Source of the DNA: Methanobacteriota archaeon
GTDB lineage: Archaea > Nanobdellota > Nanobdellia > Woesearchaeales > SM23-78
Assembly (NCBI GenBank): GCA_030637925.1
Contig: DAOWFR010000012.1
Location: forward strand, 1-12,032
DNA length: 12,032 bases
Direction of reading: 5' to 3'
The notes beneath the pieces were generated by a model. That model was not told the origin of the DNA, did no database searches, and saw only the letters and a list, made by a program, of their open reading frames with translations. The position numbers and the translations under genes are program-made. Shown here in pieces: positions 1 through 7,231 of the stretch (position 1 is the first letter of the stretch; each line of letters opens with the position of its first letter).

Positions 1-443
1 ATGATAATACTATAAGACCTAATGTTTTCCTAGCATACTATGTTTATCCTGGCTTACTAACACAAAATGAGTGGAAACAGGTCTTTGATAGTGCTCTTAA
101 AGAATTATGGCTTGACTGGGGTGGCTTATCAACAATAAGTCATAATAGTCCTTTATTTAAGCCAGAGTACACAGGACAAGATGACCTTAGTTATCATAAT
201 GGTGATTCATGGTATTATATTAATAATTATGCTGCTATTGTAATGCACAGGCTTGACAAAAAGTATTATTCAAAGCAGATAAAGCGAATTCTTGAAGCAA
301 GCAAAGAAGAGATGCTCTTCTCAGGCTTTATTGGTTGCTGTGCAGAGCTTAGCAGTGCAAAGTACATGAAGAGTGAGGGCTGCTTAAGCCAGGCTTGGAG
401 TGCTGCTAGTTTTATTGAGCTTATTCACGAATTGCATAGATAA
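1..443 (+). CDS. Glycogen debranching enzyme-type amylo-alpha-1,6-glucosidase, C-terminal part (5' end outside window)
   Basis: The open frame begins at base 3 with no start codon, so only the last 146 residues are present; the stop is TAA at 441-443. The fragment has the conserved blocks of the GDE_C family (the (alpha/alpha)6 barrel of archaeal and bacterial debranching enzymes): RPN at residues 5-7, a GGLSTIS block at 40-46 (usually GLRTLS), a D-x-SYHNGDSW block near 61-70 (usually RDxAYHxGxxW), the GCCAELSSA block near 111-119, and the closing GC-x-x-QAWSAAS block near 126-136. In the family this barrel hydrolyses alpha-1,6 branch linkages in glycogen-like polysaccharide in the cytoplasm. 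The HNGDSW segment normally lines the active site. The family assignment is strong; the exact substrate is inferred. An internal ATG at 243 is not the real start, because the homologous sequence continues upstream to the window edge. Confidence 0.85.
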   Translation, partial: DNTIRPNVFLAYYVYPGLLTQNEWKQVFDSALKELWLDWGGLSTISHNSPLFKPEYTGQDDLSYHNGDSWYYINNYAAIVMHRLDKKYYSKQIKRILEASKEEMLFSGFIGCCAELSSAKYMKSEGCLSQAWSAASFIELIHELHR

Positions 444-445
444 AA

Positions 446-457
446 ACTTTTTAAATA
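446..457 (+). promoter_or_regulatory. Archaeal box A promoter for the radical SAM gene
   Basis: The sequence ACTTTTTAAATA fits the archaeal TATA box. Its centre lies about 29 bases before the ATG at 482, which leaves little or no room for a leader, and no Shine-Dalgarno sequence is visible. The transcript is therefore probably leaderless. The box starts just after the stop codon of the upstream gene. Confidence 0.6.
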
Positions 458-481
458 AGAGCCTTTTCTTTTCTTATTATC

Positions 482-1423
482 ATGGACTTAAGAACCACTT
501 GTTTTGAAAGAGCAATCTTTTTTAGTTGGTACTGTGCTATTGGTGATTGCAAGTACTGCTATATGTCAACCCAGACAAAATTTAATAAGGAAAGATTAGC
601 TAGAAGAACAACAGAATCATTACTCGCAGAAGTAATTCTTTGCAAAAAGCTTGGATGGGAGCTTGGCTTTGTATCAGGAGGACAAGGAGCTTATAAAAAA
701 GTTGAGTTTTTAGAGTTGCTTAAAAAGATAAAACAGGTTTATGGCAAAAAGATATGGCTTAATGTTGGTCCTATTAGCAAATTAGAACTAATAAAATACA
801 AACCTTATATTAAAGGTGTTGTTGCTTCTATAGAAACCATTAATCCAAAAATACATGAGTTAGTATGCCCTTCAAAGCCTATTAAGCCTTTTGAAAAAAT
901 GCTTGTTCAAGCAAAAAAGCTTGGATTAAAAAGAGGCATGACCATAATAATTGGCCTTGGTGAAACAATTAATGATTTTAAATTATTAAGGGATTTCATA
1001 AAAAAGTATGGGATAAGCAAGATTCATATTTATGGCTTGAACCCTCAGAAAAGAACAATGTTTGAGAATGCAAAACCCCCTGCTCTAGAGTATCAAGCAG
1101 AGTGGATTAAGAGGGCAAGAAAAGCTTTTCCAAGAATGGATATTCAATGCGGAATATGGCTTGACAGAACAAAGTATGTTAGTACTCTTCTAAAAGCAGG
1201 AGCAAACAGTATTAGCAAGTTCCCAGCAATAAAGTATTTTGGTTCACAACAAGCAAAAGAAATTAAAAAACAAGCAAGGCTTGCAAATAGAGAGTTTAAA
1301 GGCACGCTAACAAAGCTGCCTAAAGTTGACTGGGATAAAGAAGTTGATAAGTTAAAGTTGGATAAAGAATTGAAAGAAAAGATTAGAAGAAAGTTAAAAA
1401 CTTATCTAAAAAAGATGAAATAA
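482..1423 (+). CDS. Radical SAM enzyme with a CX4CX2C cluster motif (biotin synthase/Elp3-like family, function unknown)
   Basis: The protein has 313 residues and is predicted cytoplasmic. The probable [4Fe-4S]-binding cysteines are C18, C23 and C26 (CAIGDCKYCYMS), giving CX4CX2C spacing instead of the canonical CX3CX2C. The aromatic residue before the last Cys (Y25) is typical of radical SAM proteins. Downstream are a SGGQG segment at 65-69 (GGE-like position, SAM amino group), SIETINPKIHELV at 116-128, the IIGLGE strand at 156-161, IHIYGLNPQKRT at 181-192 and an AGANSISKFPAI block at 239-250. This layout matches the BioB-like TIM-barrel core with a C-terminal extension ending in a Lys-rich helix. 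No twitch or SPASM cysteine cluster is visible. The gene converges on the AI-2E family gene with only 7 bases between stop codons. The substrate cannot be told from sequence. ATG 482 is the start; it is preceded by a well-placed box A. Confidence 0.85.
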   Translation: MDLRTTCFERAIFFSWYCAIGDCKYCYMSTQTKFNKERLARRTTESLLAEVILCKKLGWELGFVSGGQGAYKKVEFLELLKKIKQVYGKKIWLNVGPISKLELIKYKPYIKGVVASIETINPKIHELVCPSKPIKPFEKMLVQAKKLGLKRGMTIIIGLGETINDFKLLRDFIKKYGISKIHIYGLNPQKRTMFENAKPPALEYQAEWIKRARKAFPRMDIQCGIWLDRTKYVSTLLKAGANSISKFPAIKYFGSQQAKEIKKQARLANREFKGTLTKLPKVDWDKEVDKLKLDKELKEKIRRKLKTYLKKMK

Positions 1424-1430
1424 AATAGTA

Positions 1431-2441
1431 TCAACCCTTCCCCTTTAAATAATCCTCGTAAAAGAACTCTGCCATTGCTATGAAGAGAGCAGCTATTAAT
1501 GGACCAATGATTATTCCTAGGAAACCAAATACTTTTAACCCTCCAAGAATACCAATTAAGGCTACAATAGGATGAATTTTTCCTTTGCCAGATATGATTT
1601 TTGGCTTTAACAGATTATCAATACCAGCTACTATAAAGAAGCCATAGACTAGCAAGAAAATACCCCAAACAATATTGCCTTGTGCAAGCAGTATTATACC
1701 AGCAGGACCCCATACAAGGCCTGTTCCTATAACTGGAATAAAAGCCAGGATGGTCATTATAAAACCCCAGAAGACAGGGTTTTTTATACCTACAATAAAG
1801 AAGCCTATTCCTCCAAGAGTTCCTTGAAGCAGTGCAATGAATATATGACCATAAATAACTGCTTGAGTAACATTCTTGATTTCCCTAACCAGTCTTTCTC
1901 TTCTCTCTTTCTTAAAAGGAATAACATCTTTTACCTGGCTGAACCATTTCTCTCCTTCCACAAAGCCATAGTACATTATAAAGAACATGATGAACAAGCC
2001 AAGGATTATTTCAGCAACAGAGCCTACTATTGAGAAAGCAGACTTAACAACAAAATCCTGAACCTTAACCAGGAGTTCATTAAGATTATCCTTTAAGTTA
2101 GCTCTAGGTCCTAGAATATTAACAGCATACTCATTAACCTTTTCAAAAGAATCTGCATCAAAAGAATTAATAAAACCAACTGTTTGTTTAACCAAAGCAC
2201 CTACCATAATAAATGAAGGAATAATGATTATTAACAAGATAAGCACTATTGCTATTATGCTGCTCAGTTTCTTGTGCTTAATCCTCTTAGAGAACCACTT
2301 GTAAAAAGGGTAAGTGGCAATGGTTAGGATTAATCCTAAGAAGATATATGTGAAAAAGGGCTGCACTAATTTAAAAGCAAGATACAACAGGATTAAGAGC
2401 AGTACTATGAAGATGTATTTTGAAATCTTAGCTCCATCCAC
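1431..2441 (-). CDS. AI-2E family transporter (PerM/TqsA type membrane protein)
   Basis: A 336-residue polytopic membrane protein. A pair of N-terminal membrane segments (about 8-45) is followed by a long hydrophobic stretch (59-83), a soluble loop (about 85-130), another segment (137-160) and a C-terminal block with several helices. Family signatures are FIPVIGTGLVWGPAGI at 234-249, DNLLKPKIISGKGKIHPIVALIGILGGLKVFGFLGIIIGP spread over 275-314, and the amphipathic tail. Length fits the family (about 330-370). Some bacterial members export autoinducer-2 and others act as Na+/H+ antiporters, so the substrate here is unknown. The start is GTG at 2441, chosen because a GAGGTGA ribosome binding site sits 7 bases upstream. 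It is transcribed alone, convergent with the radical SAM gene. Confidence 0.9.
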   Translation of the reverse strand: MDGAKISKYIFIVLLLILLYLAFKLVQPFFTYIFLGLILTIATYPFYKWFSKRIKHKKLSSIIAIVLILLIIIIPSFIMVGALVKQTVGFINSFDADSFEKVNEYAVNILGPRANLKDNLNELLVKVQDFVVKSAFSIVGSVAEIILGLFIMFFIMYYGFVEGEKWFSQVKDVIPFKKERRERLVREIKNVTQAVIYGHIFIALLQGTLGGIGFFIVGIKNPVFWGFIMTILAFIPVIGTGLVWGPAGIILLAQGNIVWGIFLLVYGFFIVAGIDNLLKPKIISGKGKIHPIVALIGILGGLKVFGFLGIIIGPLIAALFIAMAEFFYEDYLKGKG

Positions 2442-2448
2442 CTAGGCT

Positions 2449-2455
2449 TCACCTC
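2449..2455 (-). promoter_or_regulatory. Ribosome binding site fixing the GTG start at 2441
   Basis: Read on the minus strand, GAGGTGA lies 7 bases before the GTG. There is no in-frame ATG near it, so this site supports the unusual start codon. Confidence 0.7.
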
Positions 2456-2475
2456 TTTTTTTAGTTTTGCTTTGT

Positions 2476-2486
2476 TTTATTTAAAG
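2476..2486 (-). promoter_or_regulatory. Box A promoter of the AI-2E family gene
   Basis: Minus-strand CTTTAAATAAA is a near-consensus archaeal TATA box. Initiation is expected about 25 bases downstream, near 2455, giving a very short leader that just includes the GAGGTGA site. Confidence 0.6.
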
Positions 2487-2499
2487 TTTGTTAATTTTT

Positions 2500-2530
2500 G
2501 CTTTTTTAACAAAAATTTCAAAATTTTAAT
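2500..2530 (-). terminator. Possible U-rich terminator after the ABC operon
   Basis: Just past the stop of the last permease gene, the minus strand carries runs of four to five T inside a very AT-rich stretch (AAATTTTGAAATTTTTG). Archaeal termination often needs only such oligo-U tracts. There is no strong GC hairpin, so this is a weak call. Confidence 0.3.
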
Positions 2531-2539
2531 TTTATTAAT

Positions 2540-3760
2540 TTATTCATACCTCAGAGAATCTACTGGCTTTTGCTTTGAAGCTCTTATGGCTGGCATTAAT
2601 CCTGAGAGTGCTCCTACAAGGAAAGAGAATAATATGCATCCAATTATTAAGTACCATGGGAAGATTGGTTTTAATAAACTATAGCCTGCTCCTGCTGCAA
2701 CTGCTCCTCCTATTGAAGCCACTGTAAAGCCAAGGCCAACTCCTAGAATTCCTCCTACCATTCCCAAGAACCCTGATTCAAACACAAATACAAACAATAT
2801 ATTGCTGTTTCTTGCACCCACTGCTTTCATTATTCCTATTTCTTTGGTTCTTTCAAGCACTGCAGTGTACATGGTGTTCATTATGTTAACAGAAGCAACA
2901 ATCAGAGATATTAATGCTATTAGGATTAGAATCCCGTTTAGTATGGTTATTATGCTTCCAAAGGTTTCTATTATATCTTCAAAAGTCTGGACAAAGAAAT
3001 CCTCTTCTCCTTCTTCCTGGTCTTTGAATTTTCTTAGTTTATCAGTAATCTTGTCTGCTAGTTCGCCAGTATCCACTCCTTTTTCAGCGCTTAACATCAC
3101 ATAACTAAACTGGCCTGCGTTTTCAGGATACAACTCTTCAAATGCTTCCAGGGTTACATATATCTGAGCATCATCCGCAGGGTTGCCTACCTCACTGTAA
3201 AACCCTACAACCTCAAAGTCTTCTCCATTAAGCTCAACCTTGTCTCCTACTTTTAGTGGTTTATCAAATATCCTTTTTTCAAGCAAATAATTATATCCAA
3301 GCACTACCTTATTCATATCTCCTTTTTTTAAATCCCTGCCTTTTTCTATATCAATATTAAAGCCTTCCATAAGGAATTCTAACTCTTTAACATCCATTCC
3401 AATCACAAAATAATACTTGACTTGGTCTCTGAACCTTAACTCACCTGATTTAAAGTACATGCCTGTTATATCATCAACTCCTTTAATCTTTGCTACAAAA
3501 TCAATATCATCCTGGGTTAAATAGAAGTTTTCGTCCATTCCAGGCATGCCTGCTCCTTTTGGCTGGACATATAATTTATCTACTCCTGCTTGTTCTCCTA
3601 ATTCATCCATGTAAGCCTGTATTCCCATGCCAAAGCTTACAAGAGCAAATACTGCTGTGATACCTATTAGTATTGAGAGAACCGAAAGAAAGCTTCTTAG
3701 CTTTCTGTTCTTAAGGTTCTTTAATGAATACTTTATTTCATCTAGTTTTATGAGTTTCAT
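2540..3760 (-). CDS. ABC transporter permease, MacB/FtsX type (second of two)
   Basis: A 406-residue permease with the MacB topology. A basic N-terminus (KNLKNRKLRSFLS, 15-26) leads into TM1 (about 26-46). A large extracytoplasmic MacB_PCD-type domain follows (about 47-262), then TM2 (about 270-294), TM3 (about 320-352) and TM4 (about 369-390). The cytoplasmic loop NTMYTAVLERTKEIGIMKAVGA (295-316) and the tail PAIRASKQKPVDSLR (390-404) are hallmarks of FtsX/MacB permeases; the first holds the coupling helix that contacts the ATPase. No ATPase domain is fused, unlike bacterial MacB. It is the last gene of a four-gene operon and starts at ATG 3760, one base after the stop of the other permease, which suggests translational coupling. 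No convincing Shine-Dalgarno sequence precedes it. The two permeases probably form a heterodimer with the ATPase encoded at 6292-7011. Confidence 0.9.
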   Translation of the reverse strand: MKLIKLDEIKYSLKNLKNRKLRSFLSVLSILIGITAVFALVSFGMGIQAYMDELGEQAGVDKLYVQPKGAGMPGMDENFYLTQDDIDFVAKIKGVDDITGMYFKSGELRFRDQVKYYFVIGMDVKELEFLMEGFNIDIEKGRDLKKGDMNKVVLGYNYLLEKRIFDKPLKVGDKVELNGEDFEVVGFYSEVGNPADDAQIYVTLEAFEELYPENAGQFSYVMLSAEKGVDTGELADKITDKLRKFKDQEEGEEDFFVQTFEDIIETFGSIITILNGILILIALISLIVASVNIMNTMYTAVLERTKEIGIMKAVGARNSNILFVFVFESGFLGMVGGILGVGLGFTVASIGGAVAAGAGYSLLKPIFPWYLIIGCILFSFLVGALSGLMPAIRASKQKPVDSLRYE

Positions 3761-3761
3761 T

Positions 3762-4985
3762 TTATTTTGTTGCTCTTAGCGAATCTACGGGATTTAGTTT
3801 TGAAGCCCTGATAGCTGGAAGCACGCCAAATATTGTTCCCAGCACAAATGAAAAAGCAAGAGCTCCTATGATTAGATTAAATCCAATGCTTGCTTGTATT
3901 AGGTCAGCGCCAAGGACAAGGCGTCCAATAGCTGCCAGGCCATAAGCAAATATCATGCCAAGGATTATACCGATTATTCCTCCTACCATTCCCAGGAGCC
4001 CTGATTCAATAAAGAAAAGCGTGAATATGGTTCTGTTCCTTGCGCCTATTGACTTCATTATACCAATCTCTTTGGTTCTTTCAAGCACTGCTGTGTACAT
4101 AGTGTTCATTATTCCAATTCCACCTACAAGCAAGGATATCAGTGCTATTATTGTTATAAAGAGCTGGACTGCAAACAAGGCTGAGTCTAATGATTCAAGC
4201 ATTGCTTGCGGGCTTTGAACTTCAAAGTCTTCTTCTCCTATATCCACATCTCTTTCTTTTCTAAGAAGTTTTTCAATCCTTTCCTTCACAGCATCTATTT
4301 CTCTCTCGTTTTTTACTTTTACTGCTATGATATCAACTTCGTCCTCATCTGTTTCAAGGAAGTCAATCATGCTTTGCTCATTCACCAACACGCTTTGATC
4401 AAACATAAAACTTCCTTTCTTCTCTAATATACCGACAACTCTGAACTCTATATCATTAAGCAGTATTTTATCGCCAGAAGATATTCCTCTGCCAAACGTA
4501 TCATCTTTTTTAAAATCATTTCCAAGAACAACACCTTTGGTATCATCATCTCTTAATAATCTTCCTTGTTCTGTCTTAAGGTTGAGCATTTTCTCAATTA
4601 TTTTTCTTTTATCTCCTTCTGGCACAGAAACAGCAAGACCTATTGCCTGCTCATCATTGAACTCCATTGTTCCGCTTTCAATATACCTTGCAAAAGCAAT
4701 ATCAACACCATTAATCTTTTCAATTTTATCAATGAGGTCTTTTGTAATGGGAGTAACTGCACCAGAACCAGGAGGACCAAAACTAGTCCCAGAAGCTTGC
4801 ACACTAAGAATGTCTGTTCCAAGAATACCAAACTGAGAGGTTATAGCAATCCTTAAGCCTTGGCCAAGTCCTATCAAAGAAACAACTGCTGCTATGCCTA
4901 TGAAGATGCCTATCATTGTAAGATAGGTTCTCATCTTTCTCTTTACAAGGCTTCTTATAGCTATGCGTAGGTAATCAGCAAACAT
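3762..4985 (-). CDS. ABC transporter permease, MacB/FtsX type (first of two)
   Basis: A 407-residue paralogue of the neighbouring permease. TM1 is at about 22-44 after a basic stretch (RSLVKRKMRT). The extracytoplasmic MacB_PCD-type domain runs from about 45 to 262 and contains a Gly/Pro-rich loop (GTSFGPPGSGAV, 66-77). TM2 is at about 268-292, TM3 about 318-352 and TM4 about 368-390. The coupling-helix region NTMYTAVLERTKEIGIMKSIGARN (294-317) and the tail PAIRASKLNPVDSLR (390-404) match the family. The start is ATG 4985, with a weak GAGG element about 10 bases upstream in the 24-base gap after the beta-sandwich gene. The substrate is unknown; MacB-type systems move lipoproteins, peptides or lipids outward or act as mechanotransmitters rather than importers. 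Confidence 0.9.
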   Translation of the reverse strand: MFADYLRIAIRSLVKRKMRTYLTMIGIFIGIAAVVSLIGLGQGLRIAITSQFGILGTDILSVQASGTSFGPPGSGAVTPITKDLIDKIEKINGVDIAFARYIESGTMEFNDEQAIGLAVSVPEGDKRKIIEKMLNLKTEQGRLLRDDDTKGVVLGNDFKKDDTFGRGISSGDKILLNDIEFRVVGILEKKGSFMFDQSVLVNEQSMIDFLETDEDEVDIIAVKVKNEREIDAVKERIEKLLRKERDVDIGEEDFEVQSPQAMLESLDSALFAVQLFITIIALISLLVGGIGIMNTMYTAVLERTKEIGIMKSIGARNRTIFTLFFIESGLLGMVGGIIGIILGMIFAYGLAAIGRLVLGADLIQASIGFNLIIGALAFSFVLGTIFGVLPAIRASKLNPVDSLRATK

Positions 4986-5009
4986 CTTATAGGGCCTCTA
5001 AGGGCTTTA

Positions 5010-6281
5010 TTACCTTTCTTTCCTGTGCTTTTTTCTTCTTTTACGGAAATAGATTATGCACCCAATAATTAAGGCAATAATAACTATCCATATGATTATC
5101 CCTAGAACAGGACTCTTCTTCTTGCCTATTTTTAAACTAAGCTCTATGTTATCTGTGTAAAGCTTGCCATTAGCATCTCTATACTCAATGGTAAGAGGCA
5201 AGGTGACTTGGTCTTTGGCAGTATTACTCACTTTAAGCGTGTAGTCTGCTGTTTCGTAGTCATCAGAATCAAGTTCACCAATGTATGACTCTGGGTTGGA
5301 TACTATCTCAAACTCCTTTGTCTCTGTGAGTACGACATTAAGGAATTTTATGTCACTAAAGCCCTTGTTCACCAGCTTTATCTCAACCCTTCCTTTTGAG
5401 CCTGCAGTATTGATTTGAGTACTGTCAAGGTTAACTGATAAGTCTGGTGTTGATTTCACAATTAATCCTACAATTCCCTCTCTTGAGAAGTTGGTTCCTG
5501 AGGAATCAGAGTAAGTTAAAGTGTAAGGGACCTTATATGCTTTTGACTCTGCATCAGCATCTGTAAAAAGGTCAAAAACTATTTCCTTGGATTCTCCGGG
5601 TGCGAGTTTTTTCAGGGTTTTCTCATTTCCAGAGCCAACCGGAGTGAAGGGAAGCTCTATAACTGTTACTGAAGTTGCTAGAGTAACTTCACTGTATATA
5701 TTAAGGTTTAGTTTAATATCACTAAGGGTGTTGTCTGCAAGGTTTTCTAGTACAAAGGAAACCTGGGTCATGGTTCCTGGAATGATGTTCTCTCTGTCTG
5801 TCTTTATCTGGTTAATTGCAAGCACAGCATCTCTTGACCTTATAGTAACTGTGTAATCCCCTGCTTTTATCCATATACCCTTATCTATTCTGTACCAGAA
5901 CTCCACTGTGTGGTCCCCGGTTATAGCACCAGCATCTGCCAGAAGTTTCCACTCTTCTCTTACACCTATGTCACCCATTTGATCACCTGCTATGGTTCCA
6001 AGGCTCTTAATTTCTTGGTCTCCGTAAAGAGAGAAGGGATATTTTAGCACTAGTTTTGCTTCTGTGTTCTCAGCAGCTGCTCCTCCTTCGTTTTCTATTC
6101 TGAATTTCATCTCAACTGTACTGCCCGGGGCTACAGGGTCTGGTTCCTGGTTTATGAGTGTTACAGTTATTTGTGGAAAACTAGAAAATTGTGCACTCAC
6201 ACCAAGGACTAACATTAAAAAAACCATTACTGCTGTTATTGCTATTGTTATTTTGCTTAAGATATTGTTTTTTTCTTTCAT
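5010..6281 (-). CDS. COG1361-like secreted, C-terminally anchored beta-sandwich protein, putative ABC exporter partner
   Basis: A 423-residue protein with an N-terminal signal sequence (hydrophobic 11-29, likely cut after VSA at 28-30). Three tandem Ig-like or CARDB/NEW3-like beta-sandwich domains follow at about 37-148, 152-276 and 279-385. Each opens with the same pattern: a polar segment, a GxxxxVxFxxxNxG/A-type strand (PGSTVEMKFRIENEG at 52-66, IPGTMTQVSFVLENLAD at 167-183, AGSKGRVEIKLVNKG at 293-307). A C-terminal membrane helix (about 391-412) and a strongly basic tail (RKRRKKHRKER) act as stop-transfer, placing the domains outside the cell. It lies between the ATPase gene and the permease genes, 10 bases after the first and 24 before the second, so it probably works with them as an extracellular adaptor or substrate-binding part. 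The N-terminal half reads like COG1361 'S-layer domain' proteins; the adaptor role is inferred from position. Confidence 0.75.
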   Translation of the reverse strand: MKEKNNILSKITIAITAVMVFLMLVLGVSAQFSSFPQITVTLINQEPDPVAPGSTVEMKFRIENEGGAAAENTEAKLVLKYPFSLYGDQEIKSLGTIAGDQMGDIGVREEWKLLADAGAITGDHTVEFWYRIDKGIWIKAGDYTVTIRSRDAVLAINQIKTDRENIIPGTMTQVSFVLENLADNTLSDIKLNLNIYSEVTLATSVTVIELPFTPVGSGNEKTLKKLAPGESKEIVFDLFTDADAESKAYKVPYTLTYSDSSGTNFSREGIVGLIVKSTPDLSVNLDSTQINTAGSKGRVEIKLVNKGFSDIKFLNVVLTETKEFEIVSNPESYIGELDSDDYETADYTLKVSNTAKDQVTLPLTIEYRDANGKLYTDNIELSLKIGKKKSPVLGIIIWIVIIALIIGCIIYFRKRRKKHRKER

Positions 6282-6285
6282 TTTA

Positions 6286-6291
6286 TCACCT
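6286..6291 (-). promoter_or_regulatory. Ribosome binding site of the beta-sandwich protein gene
   Basis: AGGTGA on the minus strand lies in the 10-base gap between the ATPase stop codon and the ATG at 6281, 4 bases before that ATG. The position points to re-initiation within one operon. Confidence 0.6.
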
Positions 6292-7011
6292 TTATTTTCT
6301 TTTTTTTACACTATTCTTTAATGTTTTTACTATTTTGCCGTCAAGCAGATACTCGGTTCTGTCTGCTTTTTTAGCTATGCTTTCATCATGTGTGACCATA
6401 ACTATTGTTTTACCTTCTTCTCTGTTAAGTTTTTTCAGAAAGTCTATCACTGTGCGTCCTGTTTTGGAATCCAGGTTTCCAGTAGGCTCATCTGCAAGTA
6501 CAACTTCAGGATTATTGGACAGAGACCTTGCTATTGCCACTCTCTGCTGCTCCCCTCCTGAGAGCTCAGTGGGCTTGTGATATATCCTACCACCCAAGTC
6601 TACCATTTTAAGAAGTTTTCTTGCTCTTTCCACTCTTTCATACTTTGGTATGTTCTGGAATATCATAGGCAGCATAATGTTTTCTGCTGCGCTTAAGGTT
6701 GGTATAAGATTGAATTGCTGAAAGACAAAACCTATCTTCCTGCCTCTTATCTGTGCAAGATTAGATTCGCTTAGAGTAGAGATGTCTTTGCTTTCCAGGA
6801 AGATGTGGCCTTTGGTCGGTACATCAAGGCAGCCTATCATGTTCATGGCTGTGCTTTTTCCAGAACCAGAAGGACCCATTATTGAGACAAATTCTCCTTT
6901 TCTCACCTCTAAATTTAAGCCACTCAGGGCTGCTAATTTTACCTCTCCCATCTTATAAATCTTCCACACATTCCTTAATTCAATGATTGGCTTATGATTT
7001 CTTTTTACCAA
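6292..7011 (-). CDS. ABC transporter ATP-binding protein (MacB/LolD type)
   Basis: A complete 239-residue ATPase. Motifs: Walker A GPSGSGKST (46-54), Q-loop FVFQQFNLIP (95-104), ABC signature LSGGEQQRVAIARSL (150-164), Walker B VVLADEP (170-176) with catalytic E175, D-loop GNLD (178-181) and H-loop H208 in VTHD. The sequences MNMIGCLDVPTKG after Walker A and FVFQQFNLIPTLSAAEN are typical of the MacB/LolD/FtsE-like group, matching the two MacB-type permeases encoded downstream. It is the first gene of the operon. The start is probably TTG at 7011: no ATG or GTG lies in frame before residue 21, the frame is closed by a stop at 7033-7035, and the alignable sequence begins near IIELRNVWKIYKMGE. 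A GGATGA element precedes the TTG at short spacing. The final residues (KNSVKKRK) are basic and not conserved. Confidence 0.92.
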   Translation of the reverse strand: MVKRNHKPIIELRNVWKIYKMGEVKLAALSGLNLEVRKGEFVSIMGPSGSGKSTAMNMIGCLDVPTKGHIFLESKDISTLSESNLAQIRGRKIGFVFQQFNLIPTLSAAENIMLPMIFQNIPKYERVERARKLLKMVDLGGRIYHKPTELSGGEQQRVAIARSLSNNPEVVLADEPTGNLDSKTGRTVIDFLKKLNREEGKTIVMVTHDESIAKKADRTEYLLDGKIVKTLKNSVKKRK

Positions 7012-7015
7012 GCTT

Positions 7016-7021
7016 TCATCC
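7016..7021 (-). promoter_or_regulatory. Possible ribosome binding site for the TTG start of the ATPase gene
   Basis: Minus-strand GGATGA lies 4 bases before the TTG at 7011. The same stretch contains an out-of-frame ATG (7017-7019) that opens a four-codon frame ending in TAA across the TTG. The true initiation point is therefore slightly uncertain. Confidence 0.4.
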
Positions 7022-7072
7022 TTTTTTGTTCTTTACTCTTTTCCTTTACTCTTTTTTTAGAATTAGTTTATG

Positions 7073-7090
7073 CTTATATTAAAGTTTTCG
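7073..7090 (-). promoter_or_regulatory. BRE and box A promoter of the ABC operon
   Basis: On the minus strand CGAAAA (BRE-like, 7085-7090) runs straight into CTTTAATATAAG (7073-7084). Initiation is expected near 7050, leaving a purine-rich leader of about 40 bases. A second box A-like sequence (TATTTATATT, about 7144-7153) lies nearer the tRNA and could be an alternative. Nothing else is recognisable in the 165-base gap 7012-7176. Confidence 0.5.
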
Positions 7091-7189
7091 TTTTCACTCT
7101 CTGTTTTAAGAACACTAGCCATAAATCTAATTCTTAGCCTAGTAATATAAATAGTTTATTATTAGCAAGATAAGTAAGCCTCCGGAGGG

Positions 7190-7231
7190 AAAGTCGACTT
7201 CGTCTCGTTCCTTTCAAACAAGTTCGAAAGT
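7190..7231 (-). other. Noncanonical 42-base intron in the T loop of tRNA-Thr
   Basis: The T-loop segment runs from 7238 down to 7190, 49 bases between two perfectly paired T-stem strands. The exact ends are ambiguous by one base (7190-7231 or 7191-7232 give the same spliced loop TTCGAAT). A bulge-helix-bulge-like fold can be drawn. The outer helix is the T stem. The central 4-bp helix is TCGA (T-loop 55-58, 7234-7237) with TCGA (7194-7197). The 3-base bulges are ATA and CTT, and the inner helix pairs CTT..CG with CGAAG. A T-T mismatch sits between the T stem and the central helix, so the motif is relaxed rather than perfect. Confidence 0.7.

Noticed and set aside
243..443. Separate 66-residue gene starting at ATG 243
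   Set aside because: The frame stays open upstream to base 3 and that part carries debranching-enzyme motifs, so this is only the end of a longer gene.
1680..2033. Plus-strand frame of 117 codons opposite the AI-2E family gene
   Set aside because: It is antisense to a well-supported membrane protein gene, and its composition reflects the reverse complement of hydrophobic codons.
4537..4856. Two plus-strand frames and one minus-strand frame within the first permease gene
   Set aside because: They overlap the MacB-type extracytoplasmic domain in other frames and show no independent signals.
6064..6580. Plus-strand frames opposite the junction of the ATPase and beta-sandwich genes
   Set aside because: They are antisense to two strongly supported genes and made of low-complexity Leu/Phe/Ser runs.
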